Source of the DNA: Bacillota bacterium
Lineage (GTDB): Bacteria > Bacillota > Negativicutes > Sporomusales > Sporomusaceae
NCBI GenBank assembly: GCA_017889705.1
Contig: JAGGAB010000011.1
Coordinates: 1 to 64,000 of the forward strand
Length of the DNA: 64,000 bases
Direction: 5' to 3'
Each line of letters opens with the position of its first letter. Positions within the stretch are counted from its first letter, which is position 1. Under the pieces are notes generated by a model. That model saw nothing but the letters and a program-made list of their open reading frames with translations, was not told the DNA's origin and made no database searches. This document shows positions 51,061-59,913 of the stretch, piece by piece. The position numbers and the translations under genes are program-made.

Positions 51061-51544
51061 TATTGGTATTATTACTGCCAGTGATAAAGGTGCACGCGGC
51101 GAACGCGAGGATTTGAGCGGTAAGGCGATTGCCGAGACATTAGCCGAACTTGGTGAAGTTAAACATTATGTTATTGTTCCAGATGAACGTGAAGAGCTAA
51201 GTCAAGCAATGGTTAATATGGCAGACAATTTAAAGATCGATCTTATTCTTACAACTGGCGGAACTGGTTTTGGACCTAGGGACGTTACTCCGGAAGCAAC
51301 CTTGGCAGTTGTTGACAGGCAAGTTCCCGGTATTCCCGAAGTTATGCGGGCCAAGTCACTGGAAAAGACCTCTCGGGCGATGCTGTCGCGGGCGACAGCC
51401 GGCTTACGCGGCAAAACGCTCATTATCAACCTACCCGGAAGTCCCAAAGGCGTTCGTGAATGTTTGGAAGCAATATTGCCGGCATTAGACCATGGGCTGG
51501 CAATCATGAAGGGTGAGGCTGGCGAATGTGCCAGACCGCAATAA
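51053..51544 (+). CDS. mogA: Molybdopterin adenylyltransferase (MogA)
   Basis: This 163-residue MogA/MoaB-fold protein adenylates molybdopterin before metal insertion by MoeA. Visible motifs are LTTGGTGFGPRDVTPEATL (about 65-84) and INLPGSPKGVRECLEAILP. The length and TPEAT signature favour MogA over MoaB. The ATG at 51053 has GAGGTG eight bases upstream. It overlaps the MOSC gene and precedes tupA. Confidence 0.93.
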   Translation: MYSIGIITASDKGARGEREDLSGKAIAETLAELGEVKHYVIVPDEREELSQAMVNMADNLKIDLILTTGGTGFGPRDVTPEATLAVVDRQVPGIPEVMRAKSLEKTSRAMLSRATAGLRGKTLIINLPGSPKGVRECLEAILPALDHGLAIMKGEAGECARPQ

Positions 51545-51564
51545 AACTGAGTGAGGTGTCAAGT

Positions 51565-52449
51565 ATGGTAAAAAAAGCAACAAAACTTATGGCATTTATG
51601 TTCGTAATTCTTATGACCTTGGTGTTAACTGCTTGCCAGAAAGCTCCTGAACAAACAGCTCAAACCCCGGCAAAACCGGAAAAACCTGAGGTTATTTTGG
51701 CGACTACTACCAGCACGCAAGACAGTGGTTTACTGGATGTTATTATTCCGGCCTTTGAAAAGAAAACAGGCTATAAAATTAAAACGATTTCTGTTGGCAC
51801 CGGTCAGGCGCTGGCGATGGGAGAAAAAGGTGAAGCCGATGTGCTGCTAGTACATGCGCCAGATGCTGAAAAAAAAGTTGTTGCCAGCGGTTCGGCCATC
51901 AACCGCCGCCTAGTTATGCACAATGATTTTGTATTAGTTGGTCCTGCGGAAGATGCCGCAAAAATTAAAGGCAAGACTGTTGGCGAATCTTTGAAAGCAA
52001 TTAGTGCGGCCTCTATTCCTTTTATATCGCGCGGTGATGATTCTGGCACTCATAAACTGGAACAAAATTTATGGAAAGTAATAAGCATAAAACCGCAGGG
52101 AACAGGCTGGTATCAGGAAACCGGAGCCGGAATGGGGCAAACCTTAAAAATTGCTGATGAGAAAAAAGGCTATACCATTGCCGACAGAGCGACCTATCTT
52201 GCCCAAGCCAAAAACATTACCTTGAAAATTTTAGTGGAAGGCGATGCCAAACTGCTAAATATCTATCATGTAATGGAAGTAAATCCTGAGAAGTTTAACA
52301 AAGTCAATAAAGAAGGTGCCAAGGCGTTTGCTGATTACCTGTTATCCAGTGAAGGACAAGCGCTTATTGCTGCTTTTGGCAAAGATAAATATGGTCAGGC
52401 TTTGTTCACCGCAGACGGCGGTAAGACAGAGAAAGATTTCGGACTATAA
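51565..52449 (+). CDS. tupA: Tungstate ABC transporter substrate-binding lipoprotein
   Basis: This 294-residue lipoprotein has a lipoprotein signal (MVKKATKLMAFMF to LTAC, lipobox Cys at about residue 24) followed by the oxyanion-binding fold. The TupA signature ATTTSTQDSGLLDVIIPAF is at about 43-61, with SRGDDSGTHKLEQNLW later. This motif distinguishes tungstate-specific TupA from ModA. It is followed by its permease and ATPase. The ATG at 51565 has GAGGTG six bases upstream; the longer frame is not used. Confidence 0.93.
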   Translation: MVKKATKLMAFMFVILMTLVLTACQKAPEQTAQTPAKPEKPEVILATTTSTQDSGLLDVIIPAFEKKTGYKIKTISVGTGQALAMGEKGEADVLLVHAPDAEKKVVASGSAINRRLVMHNDFVLVGPAEDAAKIKGKTVGESLKAISAASIPFISRGDDSGTHKLEQNLWKVISIKPQGTGWYQETGAGMGQTLKIADEKKGYTIADRATYLAQAKNITLKILVEGDAKLLNIYHVMEVNPEKFNKVNKEGAKAFADYLLSSEGQALIAAFGKDKYGQALFTADGGKTEKDFGL

Positions 52450-52468
52450 TAGTCTAAAGGAATAAATT

Positions 52469-53128
52469 ATGGATAATATATGGCAAGATCCGGAGATCTT
52501 GGCAGTAGCCTGGCTTACAATTAAGGTTTCCGGATTAGCTACCGGAATAAGTGTTATTATTGGGATTCCCCTCGGACTTTGGCTGGCACTTAATGAATTT
52601 TACGGCAAAAAATTTGTTGTGAGTGTAGTAAACTTCGGTATGGGATTGCCGCCGGTCGTGGTTGGTTTAGTGGTGAGTTTGCTGCTGTGGCGCTATGGCC
52701 CATTAGGCATGCTAGGGATTATGTATACGCCGTGGGCGATGATTTTGGCACAGGCTTTTATTGCCAGTCCGATAATTGCCGGACTATCGTTTGCCGCTAT
52801 CAGCAGCCTAAATCCTAATATGCGGTTGCAGCTACTTTCTTTGGGGGCTTCAAGATGGCAAGCCAATATGCTGCTTATTCGAGAAGCAAAACTGGGTTTA
52901 TTAGCTGCGGTAATGGCCGGCTTTGGTGGTGTAGTGTCAGAAGTTGGCGCATCTATGATGGTTGGCGGCAATATTAAGGGGCAAACCAGGGTATTGACCA
53001 CAGCAACTGTTATGGAAGTTGGCAAGGGCAATTATGATATTGCGTTAGCTCTTAGTTTTATTCTGTTGTTAGTAGCTTATAGTGTTGTCGCGGCATTAAC
53101 CTATTTACAGAACAGGACGATACGATGA
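52469..53128 (+). CDS. tupB: Tungstate ABC transporter permease
   Basis: This 219-residue integral membrane permease has about five helices and the EAA-like loop INPNMRLQLLSLGASRWQ-type segment (about 112-130, with residues 120s forming the ATPase contact). AAAGGA lies upstream of the ATG. It overlaps the upstream frame of tupC by four bases. It forms the membrane channel of the TupABC transporter. Confidence 0.92.
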   Translation: MDNIWQDPEILAVAWLTIKVSGLATGISVIIGIPLGLWLALNEFYGKKFVVSVVNFGMGLPPVVVGLVVSLLLWRYGPLGMLGIMYTPWAMILAQAFIASPIIAGLSFAAISSLNPNMRLQLLSLGASRWQANMLLIREAKLGLLAAVMAGFGGVVSEVGASMMVGGNIKGQTRVLTTATVMEVGKGNYDIALALSFILLLVAYSVVAALTYLQNRTIR

Positions 53129-53148
53129 GCTGGGCAGGTGGAGGTCAT

Positions 53149-54222
53149 ATGCAGCCGGCCATTGTAGAATTGACTGGAGTTAAGGTATATCGTAACAATC
53201 GGTTAACCTTGAATATTGAACATCTGACAATTGCACCAGGTGAACTTGTTGCGATAGCTGGCCCAAATGGAGCCGGCAAAAGCACTTTGCTGCAGGTAGT
53301 TAACATGCTGCTGCCTTACCAGCAGGGAACACTTAACTTATTTGGGAAGGCTATAAACAAGCAAAGTGAACTAAACATTGCCCGCAGGCAGAGTTCTATG
53401 ATGTTTCAGGAAACGCTGCTTGTTAATGGTACCGTATATGATAATGTGGCGTTACCGCTGATCTTTCGCAAGTATCCGAAAGAAAAGATTAGAGAACTTG
53501 TCATGTCGGCGCTGCAAACCTTTCAATGTCAACACTTAGCCAAACGACAGGCCAGGCAATTATCTGGTGGTGAGGCGCAGCGGGTGGGACTGGCTCGCGC
53601 TCTTGTTTTTCAGCCCCGGCTACTGCTTTTAGATGAACCGTTTGCCGCGCTTGATACTGCTTCGCGAACCGCGATACTGACTGATTTAAAACAGGTGGCT
53701 GTACAGAATAAGCTGACAGTTATATTGATTAGTCATAATTTCAATGAAGTACTTACTTTTGCTGACAGGGTGGTTGTTTTAGCTGGCGGTGCTGTTATCC
53801 AAGACGATAAGCCGGAAGTGGTTTTGCGTCGACCGGCTACGCGGGAAGTGGCTAGTTTAGTGGATATGGACAATGTTTTGCCCTGTCATATGGAGACAGA
53901 GGCTGCACAAACTATTGTTCGTTTAGACGGGGGAGTGATTTTTCCCTATAACCGTTCTGTAACAAGTAAGGCTAAAGCGTGTTGTCTTCCCGGCGATGCC
54001 ATTTATATTCTGAACGAGAAGGCGCCTAGTCCTGAACAACCGCTTGTAACGGTTAGTGTCAGGGTGGCCGGTATTACACCGGGAATCGGAACCTACAAAG
54101 TGAGCGTGGCAGTAGACGAGCTATCGCTTATTGCAAGAGTTCCCCGGGAACAAACACTTGGCTTAGTGATCGGAGAAAAGATTACGATCGGATTTAGTCC
54201 GGATGAGGTTCAGTTGATTTAA
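53149..54222 (+). CDS. tupC: Tungstate ABC transporter ATP-binding protein
   Basis: This 357-residue protein energises tungstate uptake. Walker A is AGPNGAGKSTLLQ (about 40), the signature LSGGEAQRVGLARAL, Walker B LLLDEPFAALD; a C-terminal TOBE domain (about 270-357) has the beta-rich pattern that senses oxyanions. An upstream ATG at 53125 gives eight more residues and overlaps tupB in ATGA; 53149 has GGAGG directly upstream, so it is preferred. The stop codon abuts that of the convergent uvsE gene with no spacing. Confidence 0.92.
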   Translation: MQPAIVELTGVKVYRNNRLTLNIEHLTIAPGELVAIAGPNGAGKSTLLQVVNMLLPYQQGTLNLFGKAINKQSELNIARRQSSMMFQETLLVNGTVYDNVALPLIFRKYPKEKIRELVMSALQTFQCQHLAKRQARQLSGGEAQRVGLARALVFQPRLLLLDEPFAALDTASRTAILTDLKQVAVQNKLTVILISHNFNEVLTFADRVVVLAGGAVIQDDKPEVVLRRPATREVASLVDMDNVLPCHMETEAAQTIVRLDGGVIFPYNRSVTSKAKACCLPGDAIYILNEKAPSPEQPLVTVSVRVAGITPGIGTYKVSVAVDELSLIARVPREQTLGLVIGEKITIGFSPDEVQLI

Positions 54223-55173
54223 CTATAGTTTGATTACTGCTTGTGCTATCCGTCTAATGCCAGGTACCTGTTCAAGTTCGTCCAACAGCGAGAACAGTGC
54301 CTGGTCTTTATTTTTGGCTTCAATCATAACATCAAAATCTTGCTGCACTTCTTTGGCTAACAAAAGGAAAGGGAGAAAATCAGATAAGCTGACATTATCG
54401 GCATGATTGCGGATTTGGGTGCTACTTTTGGGACTTGAGAAATGAATTTTCGGGATGGCACCATTCCAGGTCTTAATAATGGCCGGCCATAATTCCGCCA
54501 AATTTTCACCGTCATTATTGCAAGTGTGATGATGAATATCAAGCACCATGGGACAACCGACGGTTTGACAAAGCTTGAGCACATCGGCGGCGGTGTAAAT
54601 CTTATCATCATTCTCCAGCATAAGTCTAAGTCTGATACGATCAGGCAGCTCATTAAACTGGGTAATAAACCGGGCAAGAGCGGCCTCTTTTTCCTTATAG
54701 AGTCCGCCTACGTGGATAACCAGCTGCGGTTCAGCCGGTAATCTCATTGCCTCAAACATACTTGCATGATAGTTAAGGTCTTGGAGAGCCGCAGAGAGTA
54801 CTTCGGTTTTGGGGCTGTTTAGTAAAGTGAAATGATCCGGATGGGCGCTGATTCTTAGATTATATCGTTTGATATAATCGCCTATTGCTTGCCACTCGGC
54901 AGCAAATTCATCTTGATAGTTCCAGCCGGAAGCAATAGGGTGAGTAGCTAATGGAACGAGTTTTGAGGTCAGGCGATAGAGGGCGATGTCATGAGCATAA
55001 TTATAGCGAAGAATACGCAAGGTATTGCTAAGGTTTTCATGTGTTAAACGGCGCAATTTGTTGATGCGTTCTGCATCTGGAATCTTTTCTAAGTTTTTTA
55101 CTGTCACAGTTTTATTAGGTGACCCATGGGCAATATTAAGAGCAATTGCAACATAACCAAATCTTACTTGCAT
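54223..55173 (-). CDS. uvsE: UV damage endonuclease UvsE
   Basis: This 316-residue UV damage endonuclease (UvdE family) nicks DNA 5' of UV photoproducts. The TIM-barrel metal residues are visible in ISAHPDHFTLLNSP, VIHVGGLYKEKEAAL, MLENDDKIYT and MVLDIHHHTCNNDGEN. The N-terminal region RFGYVAIALNI is typical. AGAGGT precedes the ATG. Useful in spore photoprotection. The gene is convergent with tupC. Confidence 0.94.
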   Translation of the reverse strand: MQVRFGYVAIALNIAHGSPNKTVTVKNLEKIPDAERINKLRRLTHENLSNTLRILRYNYAHDIALYRLTSKLVPLATHPIASGWNYQDEFAAEWQAIGDYIKRYNLRISAHPDHFTLLNSPKTEVLSAALQDLNYHASMFEAMRLPAEPQLVIHVGGLYKEKEAALARFITQFNELPDRIRLRLMLENDDKIYTAADVLKLCQTVGCPMVLDIHHHTCNNDGENLAELWPAIIKTWNGAIPKIHFSSPKSSTQIRNHADNVSLSDFLPFLLLAKEVQQDFDVMIEAKNKDQALFSLLDELEQVPGIRRIAQAVIKL

Positions 55174-55366
55174 ATCTGTTTACCTCTTTACTATGCATTA
55201 AAATATATGTATATTATAATGCAGACAGTAAGTGATTATCAAAAATGCAGCTAAATAGTAACATAAAAGCAGGGGTTGTTATTTCTTTCAGCGAATAAAC
55301 TACCAAAGCTAACCAGGCTGTGAGAGTTTTGTTAAGTAATAGAAACGATCTAGGAGTTGAAATAGC

Positions 55367-56998
55367 TTGTCGAAACCTATTTACATAATTGGTCACCGAA
55401 ATCCTGATACTGATTCCATTTGCTCGGCAATTGCCTATGCCCACTTAAAGACCGCACTGGGTGAAAGCGTAATTCCGGCACGGGCCGGCAAAATCAATGC
55501 GGAAACCAAATTTGTATTAGATTATTTTAATATGCAGCCGCCACAGCTTATTCTTGATGTATATCCGCGGGCCAAGGATGTAATGCATGAAAAGCTTGTT
55601 ACGATTCATCCCTGGAATACTTTGCGAAAGCTGGGGCAATTGATTAAAGAACATAAAGTGAAATCGATCCCGGTTGTAGAGAGTGATAACAGCGTGGTAG
55701 GAATAGTTACTGTCGGCGATCTGGCTGAGCGTTATGTTAATGAGCTAGGTATGCAGGATTTGCGGGAGACTGGTGTTGCTTATGCCGGGATATTGCGTTG
55801 CCTTAATGGTAGTTTGGTTTGTGGTGGTGAGTTGTCAAAAAGGATTGAAGGCAGTGTCAAAATTGCCGCTTCCCGTTCACAGACTATGGGCAAGGTTATT
55901 AAACCTGGTGATATTGTGCTTGTCGGCAATCGTACCAATGTCCAGTTAACATGTATTGAAGTCGGCGTTGCTTGCCTGATTGTTACCGGTGATTTTCCGG
56001 TAGCTCCTGAAGTAGAAATGGCGGCCAAAGCGGCAGGAACCTATATTATCAGGGCGCCGCATGACACCTATACCTGCGCGCGCTTAATCAATCAGAGTAT
56101 TCCGGTGCGCAATGTCATGAAAAAGGAGGTAACCTCCTTTAAGCCTGATGATCTTGTTGCCGATATAAAAAATACCATTATCCGTACTAGTTACCGGAAT
56201 TACCCTGTTGTGCAAGCCGGAAAACTGGTTGGACTTATTGATCGGGATAGACTGATTGCGCCTGAGCGTGATCAGATTATTTTGGTCGATCATAACGAAC
56301 GCTCCCAGGCAGTGGATGGCATTGAAGAAGCCAAAATTGTTGAGATTGTTGATCATCACCGCCTAGGTGGTTTAGAAACCAGCGAACCTATATTTATCAG
56401 ACATGAGCCGGTGGGTTCGACAGCCACAATTGTGGCTAACATGCACTGGCACCGTAATATATCAATCCCTCCGCAAATTGCAGGACTTTTGCTGGCGGCC
56501 ATTATCTCCGATACCGTACTTTTCAAATCCCCGACAGCAACAGATAAAGACCGCGATACTGCAGATAAGCTGGCACAAATAACCGGGGTTGATATTCAGG
56601 AGTTTGGCATGGCCATGTTAAAGGCAGGCTCGGTTTTCGATAAGCTTAGTCCGGCAGACATTGTGGCGACAGATCTGAAAGAATTTCAGATTGGTGAATA
56701 TTATGTGGCTATTAGCCAAATATCGGTTATGGACCCGGAAGGTTTGCTTGCACAGCAAAGTCAGCTGGAAGCAGCATTAGAGGTTATTTGCGGAAAAGAA
56801 CAGTATAATATGGCAATATTATTGATTACCGGCATTGTGGATGAGGCAACATATCTCTTGTATTATGGACAGCCTGGCAGTTTAATAACGGTTGCTTTTG
56901 GTGAGGGCCGGCCAGATAATACCTGGTATCTGCCAGGTGTTATGTCACGCAAAAAGCAAGTTGTACCGCCGCTCATTGATGCTGCTCGCCGCTTGTAA
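55367..56998 (+). CDS. Manganese-dependent inorganic pyrophosphatase with CBS and DRTGG domains
   Basis: This 543-residue family II pyrophosphatase hydrolyses PPi. The DHH domain has HRNPDTDSICSA at the start and VDHNERSQ then DHHRLGG near 308 and 328; the C-terminal DHHA2 domain ends with MSRKKQVVPPL. The 230-residue insertion (about 68-300) holds a CBS domain, a DRTGG domain and a second CBS domain, so activity is probably controlled by AMP/ADP or diadenosine polyphosphates. The start is TTG with AGGAG ten bases upstream. It is monocistronic. Confidence 0.92.
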   Translation: MSKPIYIIGHRNPDTDSICSAIAYAHLKTALGESVIPARAGKINAETKFVLDYFNMQPPQLILDVYPRAKDVMHEKLVTIHPWNTLRKLGQLIKEHKVKSIPVVESDNSVVGIVTVGDLAERYVNELGMQDLRETGVAYAGILRCLNGSLVCGGELSKRIEGSVKIAASRSQTMGKVIKPGDIVLVGNRTNVQLTCIEVGVACLIVTGDFPVAPEVEMAAKAAGTYIIRAPHDTYTCARLINQSIPVRNVMKKEVTSFKPDDLVADIKNTIIRTSYRNYPVVQAGKLVGLIDRDRLIAPERDQIILVDHNERSQAVDGIEEAKIVEIVDHHRLGGLETSEPIFIRHEPVGSTATIVANMHWHRNISIPPQIAGLLLAAIISDTVLFKSPTATDKDRDTADKLAQITGVDIQEFGMAMLKAGSVFDKLSPADIVATDLKEFQIGEYYVAISQISVMDPEGLLAQQSQLEAALEVICGKEQYNMAILLITGIVDEATYLLYYGQPGSLITVAFGEGRPDNTWYLPGVMSRKKQVVPPLIDAARRL

Positions 56999-57070
56999 AA
57001 AAATAATGTTACTGCTGGATTTATATGGTATAATGTTTCCATAATTCATTGCAGGAAAGGAAGCGGACAG

Positions 57071-57316
57071 ATGAGTACTTACATAACTAGCGGCGTATGT
57101 GCAACTAAGATTGAGTTTGTAGTAGAAGACAATATTGTTAAAAAAATTGTATTCCAATCAGGCTGTCCAGGAAATTTGGAAGGCGTAAGCAGGCTCGCGG
57201 AAGGCATGAAAGTGGAAGAAGTAATTAGTAGACTTCAGGGGATCAAATGCGGGGATAAGCTAACTTCTTGTCCTGATCAGCTGGCTAAAGCACTGGGACA
57301 ATTGCAGAATAAATAA
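57071..57316 (+). CDS. TSCPD domain protein (TIGR03905 type)
   Basis: This 81-residue protein has the TSCPD signature (LTSCPDQLAKAL), the pattern found in ribonucleotide reductase C-termini and in free-standing small proteins. Other Cys are in TSGVCATKIEF and FQSGCPGNLEGVSRL. AAAGGAAG precedes the ATG. It is followed by a truncated element B. Possible Fe-S or zinc binding; function unknown. Confidence 0.9.
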   Translation: MSTYITSGVCATKIEFVVEDNIVKKIVFQSGCPGNLEGVSRLAEGMKVEEVISRLQGIKCGDKLTSCPDQLAKALGQLQNK

Positions 57317-57338
57317 AGACTTAATTCAGACAGCGTTT
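57317..57338 (+). repeat. Element B, truncated copy
   Basis: The 5' part of element B (GACTTAATTCAG...GCGTTTT) is present right after the TSCPD stop codon, and the rest is missing. It matches copy B3 most closely. It lies 23 bp upstream of the gene at 57361. Confidence 0.55.
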
Positions 57339-57360
57339 TAGAGATAACTTGAGGTGGATT

Positions 57361-57672
57361 ATGTATTGCGAAATTGTTTATCAGAATACAGGCGAACGCT
57401 GGGGGATATTTCCTAAGGATATTGGTGAATTTCAAGCCCGGCTTTGCGAGATAGATGGTATAAATAAAGCTGCATGTGAAGATACTATTATCAAGAAGTC
57501 AGGTAAGATAGAAATTATGTCATGTTCATTCAGTCCTGACGAAAACAACAAGCGCCATCAAAAGGCGCTGAACGAGCTGGAAGAAAAGTTAATAAAAGCA
57601 GGGTGGGAACCTTTGGCTGCCCAAGGTAAAGAATGGTATAGCCGTAGATTTCATAAAGTAGACATAGAATAA
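57361..57672 (+). CDS. Uncharacterised protein
   Basis: This 103-residue protein has no membrane segment. It begins MYCEIVYQNTGERWGIF and has an alpha/beta pattern with four Cys (about residues 3, 31, 38 and 53). GAGGTGG lies four bases upstream of the ATG. It follows the truncated element B, and the promoter at 57679 begins after its stop. Family not recognised. Confidence 0.75.
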   Translation: MYCEIVYQNTGERWGIFPKDIGEFQARLCEIDGINKAACEDTIIKKSGKIEIMSCSFSPDENNKRHQKALNELEEKLIKAGWEPLAAQGKEWYSRRFHKVDIE

Positions 57673-57678
57673 AAACTA

Positions 57679-57707
57679 TTGACAGTTATTTACTTCCATG
57701 ATATAGT
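57679..57707 (+). promoter_or_regulatory. Promoter of the T-box operon
   Basis: TTGACA (57679-57684) and TATAGT (57702-57707) are separated by 17 bp, just upstream of the T-box leader. Confidence 0.85.
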
Positions 57708-57713
57708 CAATTT

Positions 57714-57995
57714 CAATACTATATTTAAATGCAATGAGTGGGATAAGTAAATTGGCTGTGCTATTTTCAGAGAGCCGGGGGGCGGTGTGACTCGGTAGGC
57801 GCGCAAATTGAAATACACCCACGAGCAGCAGGTTGAAAGGATTCCGAGTAGACCGCGCCGGCAGCTGCCGTTATCAGAGGCTAGGGTATCGGATTTTCCT
57901 GTACCTGAAAAAAGAGGCTTGCTATTTTAAGCAAGCAGGGTGGTACCGCGAGTGAAGTCTCGTCCCTGTTGAGGGATGGGGCTTTTTTTATTTTA
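57714..57995 (+). promoter_or_regulatory. T-box riboswitch, probable Tyr (UAC) specifier
   Basis: This leader precedes aroF-tyrA. The conserved AGGGTGGTACCGCG is at 57937-57950 and pairs with the tRNA acceptor end. Stem I contains CAGAGAGCCGGGG and GGTGTGACTCGG, and the specifier loop reads GAAATACACCC with TAC at 57814-57816, the Tyr codon. A terminator (AGTCTCGTCCCT / AGGGATGGGGCT then T-run) is at 57956-57990. Uncharged tRNA-Tyr binding should prevent termination. Tyr fits the downstream genes; the specifier codon is my reading and has not been tested. Confidence 0.88.
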
Positions 57996-58015
57996 CTCTA
58001 TGGAGGCGATATATT

Positions 58016-59032
58016 ATGATTATTGTAATGAGTCCAACGGCCACGCAACATGAAATTGACAATGTGATTGCCCGGGTGACAGGTGCCGGACTAAAAGTAC
58101 ATCTGTCTGAAGGGAAATTGCGCACAATTATTGGTTTAATAGGGGAGAAAAAACTTATGGCTCAATTGCCGTTAGAAGCTATGGCTGGCGTAGAGAAGGC
58201 AATATCTGTTACTGCCGGCTATAAACTGGTCAGCAGGGAAGTAAAAAGTGAAGACACTGTAATTGATATTGGCGGAGTAATTGTAGGCGGCAATAACCTT
58301 GTGGTAATGGCTGGTCCTTGTGCAGTAGAGAGTAGAGAACAACTATTAGAATCGGCACAGATTGTCAAAAATGCCGGTGCACAATTTTTGCGGGGCGGGG
58401 CTTACAAGCCCAGAACGTCGCCATACTCCTTTCAAGGGCTTGAAGAAGAAGGTTTAAAAATGCTGGCAGAAGCCAGAGAAATAACTGGCTTAAAAGTAGT
58501 TACCGAAGTGGTTGATATTCAATCAGTGGCGGTGGTAAGTGCTTATGCTGACGTGTTACAAATCGGCGCGCGCAACATGCAAAATTTCCAATTGCTAAAG
58601 GCTGTGGGAAAAAGCGGTATGCCGGTTTTACTAAAACGTGGTATGGCAGCCACCATCAATGAATGGATGCATGCTGCTGAATACATCCTCAGCGAAGGAA
58701 ACTTCAATGTTATGTTTTGTGAACGTGGTATTCGGACATTTGAGGATTATACCCGTAATACGCTGGATTTAAGTGCGGTTGCCGCACTCAAAAACTTAAG
58801 TCACCTACCGGTAATTGTTGACCCCAGTCATGGTACCGGGGTGTGGAAGCTGGTAACTCCTATGGCCAAGGCAGCTGTGGCCGGAGGAGCAGATGGGTTG
58901 ATGATTGAGGTCCATCCTAACCCGGCGGAAGCCTTATCAGATGGCAGTCAGTCATTAACGCCAACTAATTTCCAGACACTGATGCATGAAGTAGGTTTAA
59001 TTGCTGCGGCAGTTGGCAGGAAAATGGCATGA
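58016..59032 (+). CDS. aroF: 3-deoxy-7-phosphoheptulonate synthase (DAHP synthase) 2
   Basis: This second DAHP synthase (338 residues) has the same layout as the one at 39310: an N-terminal ferredoxin-like domain (1-80) and a barrel with [40 protein letters not shown] and [11 protein letters not shown]. It lies behind a Tyr T-box and overlaps tyrA by 4 bp, so it is likely the tyrosine-controlled isozyme. The ATG at 58016 has GGAGG upstream. Confidence 0.94.
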   Translation: MIIVMSPTATQHEIDNVIARVTGAGLKVHLSEGKLRTIIGLIGEKKLMAQLPLEAMAGVEKAISVTAGYKLVSREVKSEDTVIDIGGVIVGGNNLVVMAGPCAVESREQLLESAQIVKNAGAQFLRGGAYKPRTSPYSFQGLEEEGLKMLAEAREITGLKVVTEVVDIQSVAVVSAYADVLQIGARNMQNFQLLKAVGKSGMPVLLKRGMAATINEWMHAAEYILSEGNFNVMFCERGIRTFEDYTRNTLDLSAVAALKNLSHLPVIVDPSHGTGVWKLVTPMAKAAVAGGADGLMIEVHPNPAEALSDGSQSLTPTNFQTLMHEVGLIAAAVGRKMA

Positions 59033-59913
59033 AGCCGGTTACCAGGCAGATTGCCATTATTGGAATGGGGTTAATTGGCGGTTCGCTGGGACTAGCGATT
59101 AAAGCTTCGCAAGGAGCTAAAGTTGAAGTTATTGGTATTGATACAAACCAGGCTTCACTGGCTAAAGCAAAGCAAATAGGTGCTGCTGATATTGTTGGTA
59201 GTGATTATAAGGCCATTAGTACAGCTGATATGATTTTTATGTGTACGCCTGTATTGCAAATTTCCGTGATTATAAAAGAAATAGCGCCTTATCTAAAACA
59301 AGGCGCTATTTTGACAGACACCGGTAGTACGAAAACCTATCTAATGGAACAAATAGCCGCTGTATTGCCAAAGGGTGTTCATTTTATTCCTGGTCATCCT
59401 ATGGCCGGGCGTGAAAAAAGCGGCATTGAAGCCTCAGTTAAAAGTTTATTTCACGATAAATGGTATATACTTACGCCAAGTCAGGATGTAGATTTGCGGG
59501 CAATACAAGACGTGCGGCAGGTAATTAGCTGGACAGGAGCCAAAATCACAGAAATGAATGCCGCAGAGCATGACTGGTGTACGGCAATAATCAGCCATGT
59601 TCCGCATATTGGTGCGGCAGCGTTGGTAAATCTGCTCAAATATTCTAAGGATCAAGACAGCAGTATTAAGTTGGCTGGAGGGGGCTTTCGGGACACAACC
59701 CGGATTGCTTCTTCCAATGCCGATATGTGGGCTGACATCTGCATAACAAATGCAGATTGTATTGCCGACAGCCTGGATAAATTCAGCCAAATTATCAATG
59801 AGGTTGCTGCAAGTATTCGCCAGGGCGACAGGAACAATATTCATCATTTTTTTGTAGTTGCCAAAGAGCGGCGGGATAGGTTGCTGCTGCTTGAACAACA
59901 GGTTAACGAATAA
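59029..59913 (+). CDS. tyrA: Prephenate dehydrogenase
   Basis: This 294-residue enzyme oxidatively decarboxylates prephenate to 4-hydroxyphenylpyruvate, the tyrosine branch point. The NAD-binding IIGMGLIGGSLGLAIK is at the start (about 10-25), with HFIPGHPMAGREKSGIEAS (about 115-133) and DWCTAIISHVPHIGAAALV. It overlaps the preceding aroF (ATGA) and ends overlapping the convergent gene at 59903 by 11 bp. No ACT domain follows, so feedback control lies elsewhere. Confidence 0.94.
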   Translation: MKPVTRQIAIIGMGLIGGSLGLAIKASQGAKVEVIGIDTNQASLAKAKQIGAADIVGSDYKAISTADMIFMCTPVLQISVIIKEIAPYLKQGAILTDTGSTKTYLMEQIAAVLPKGVHFIPGHPMAGREKSGIEASVKSLFHDKWYILTPSQDVDLRAIQDVRQVISWTGAKITEMNAAEHDWCTAIISHVPHIGAAALVNLLKYSKDQDSSIKLAGGGFRDTTRIASSNADMWADICITNADCIADSLDKFSQIINEVAASIRQGDRNNIHHFFVVAKERRDRLLLLEQQVNE

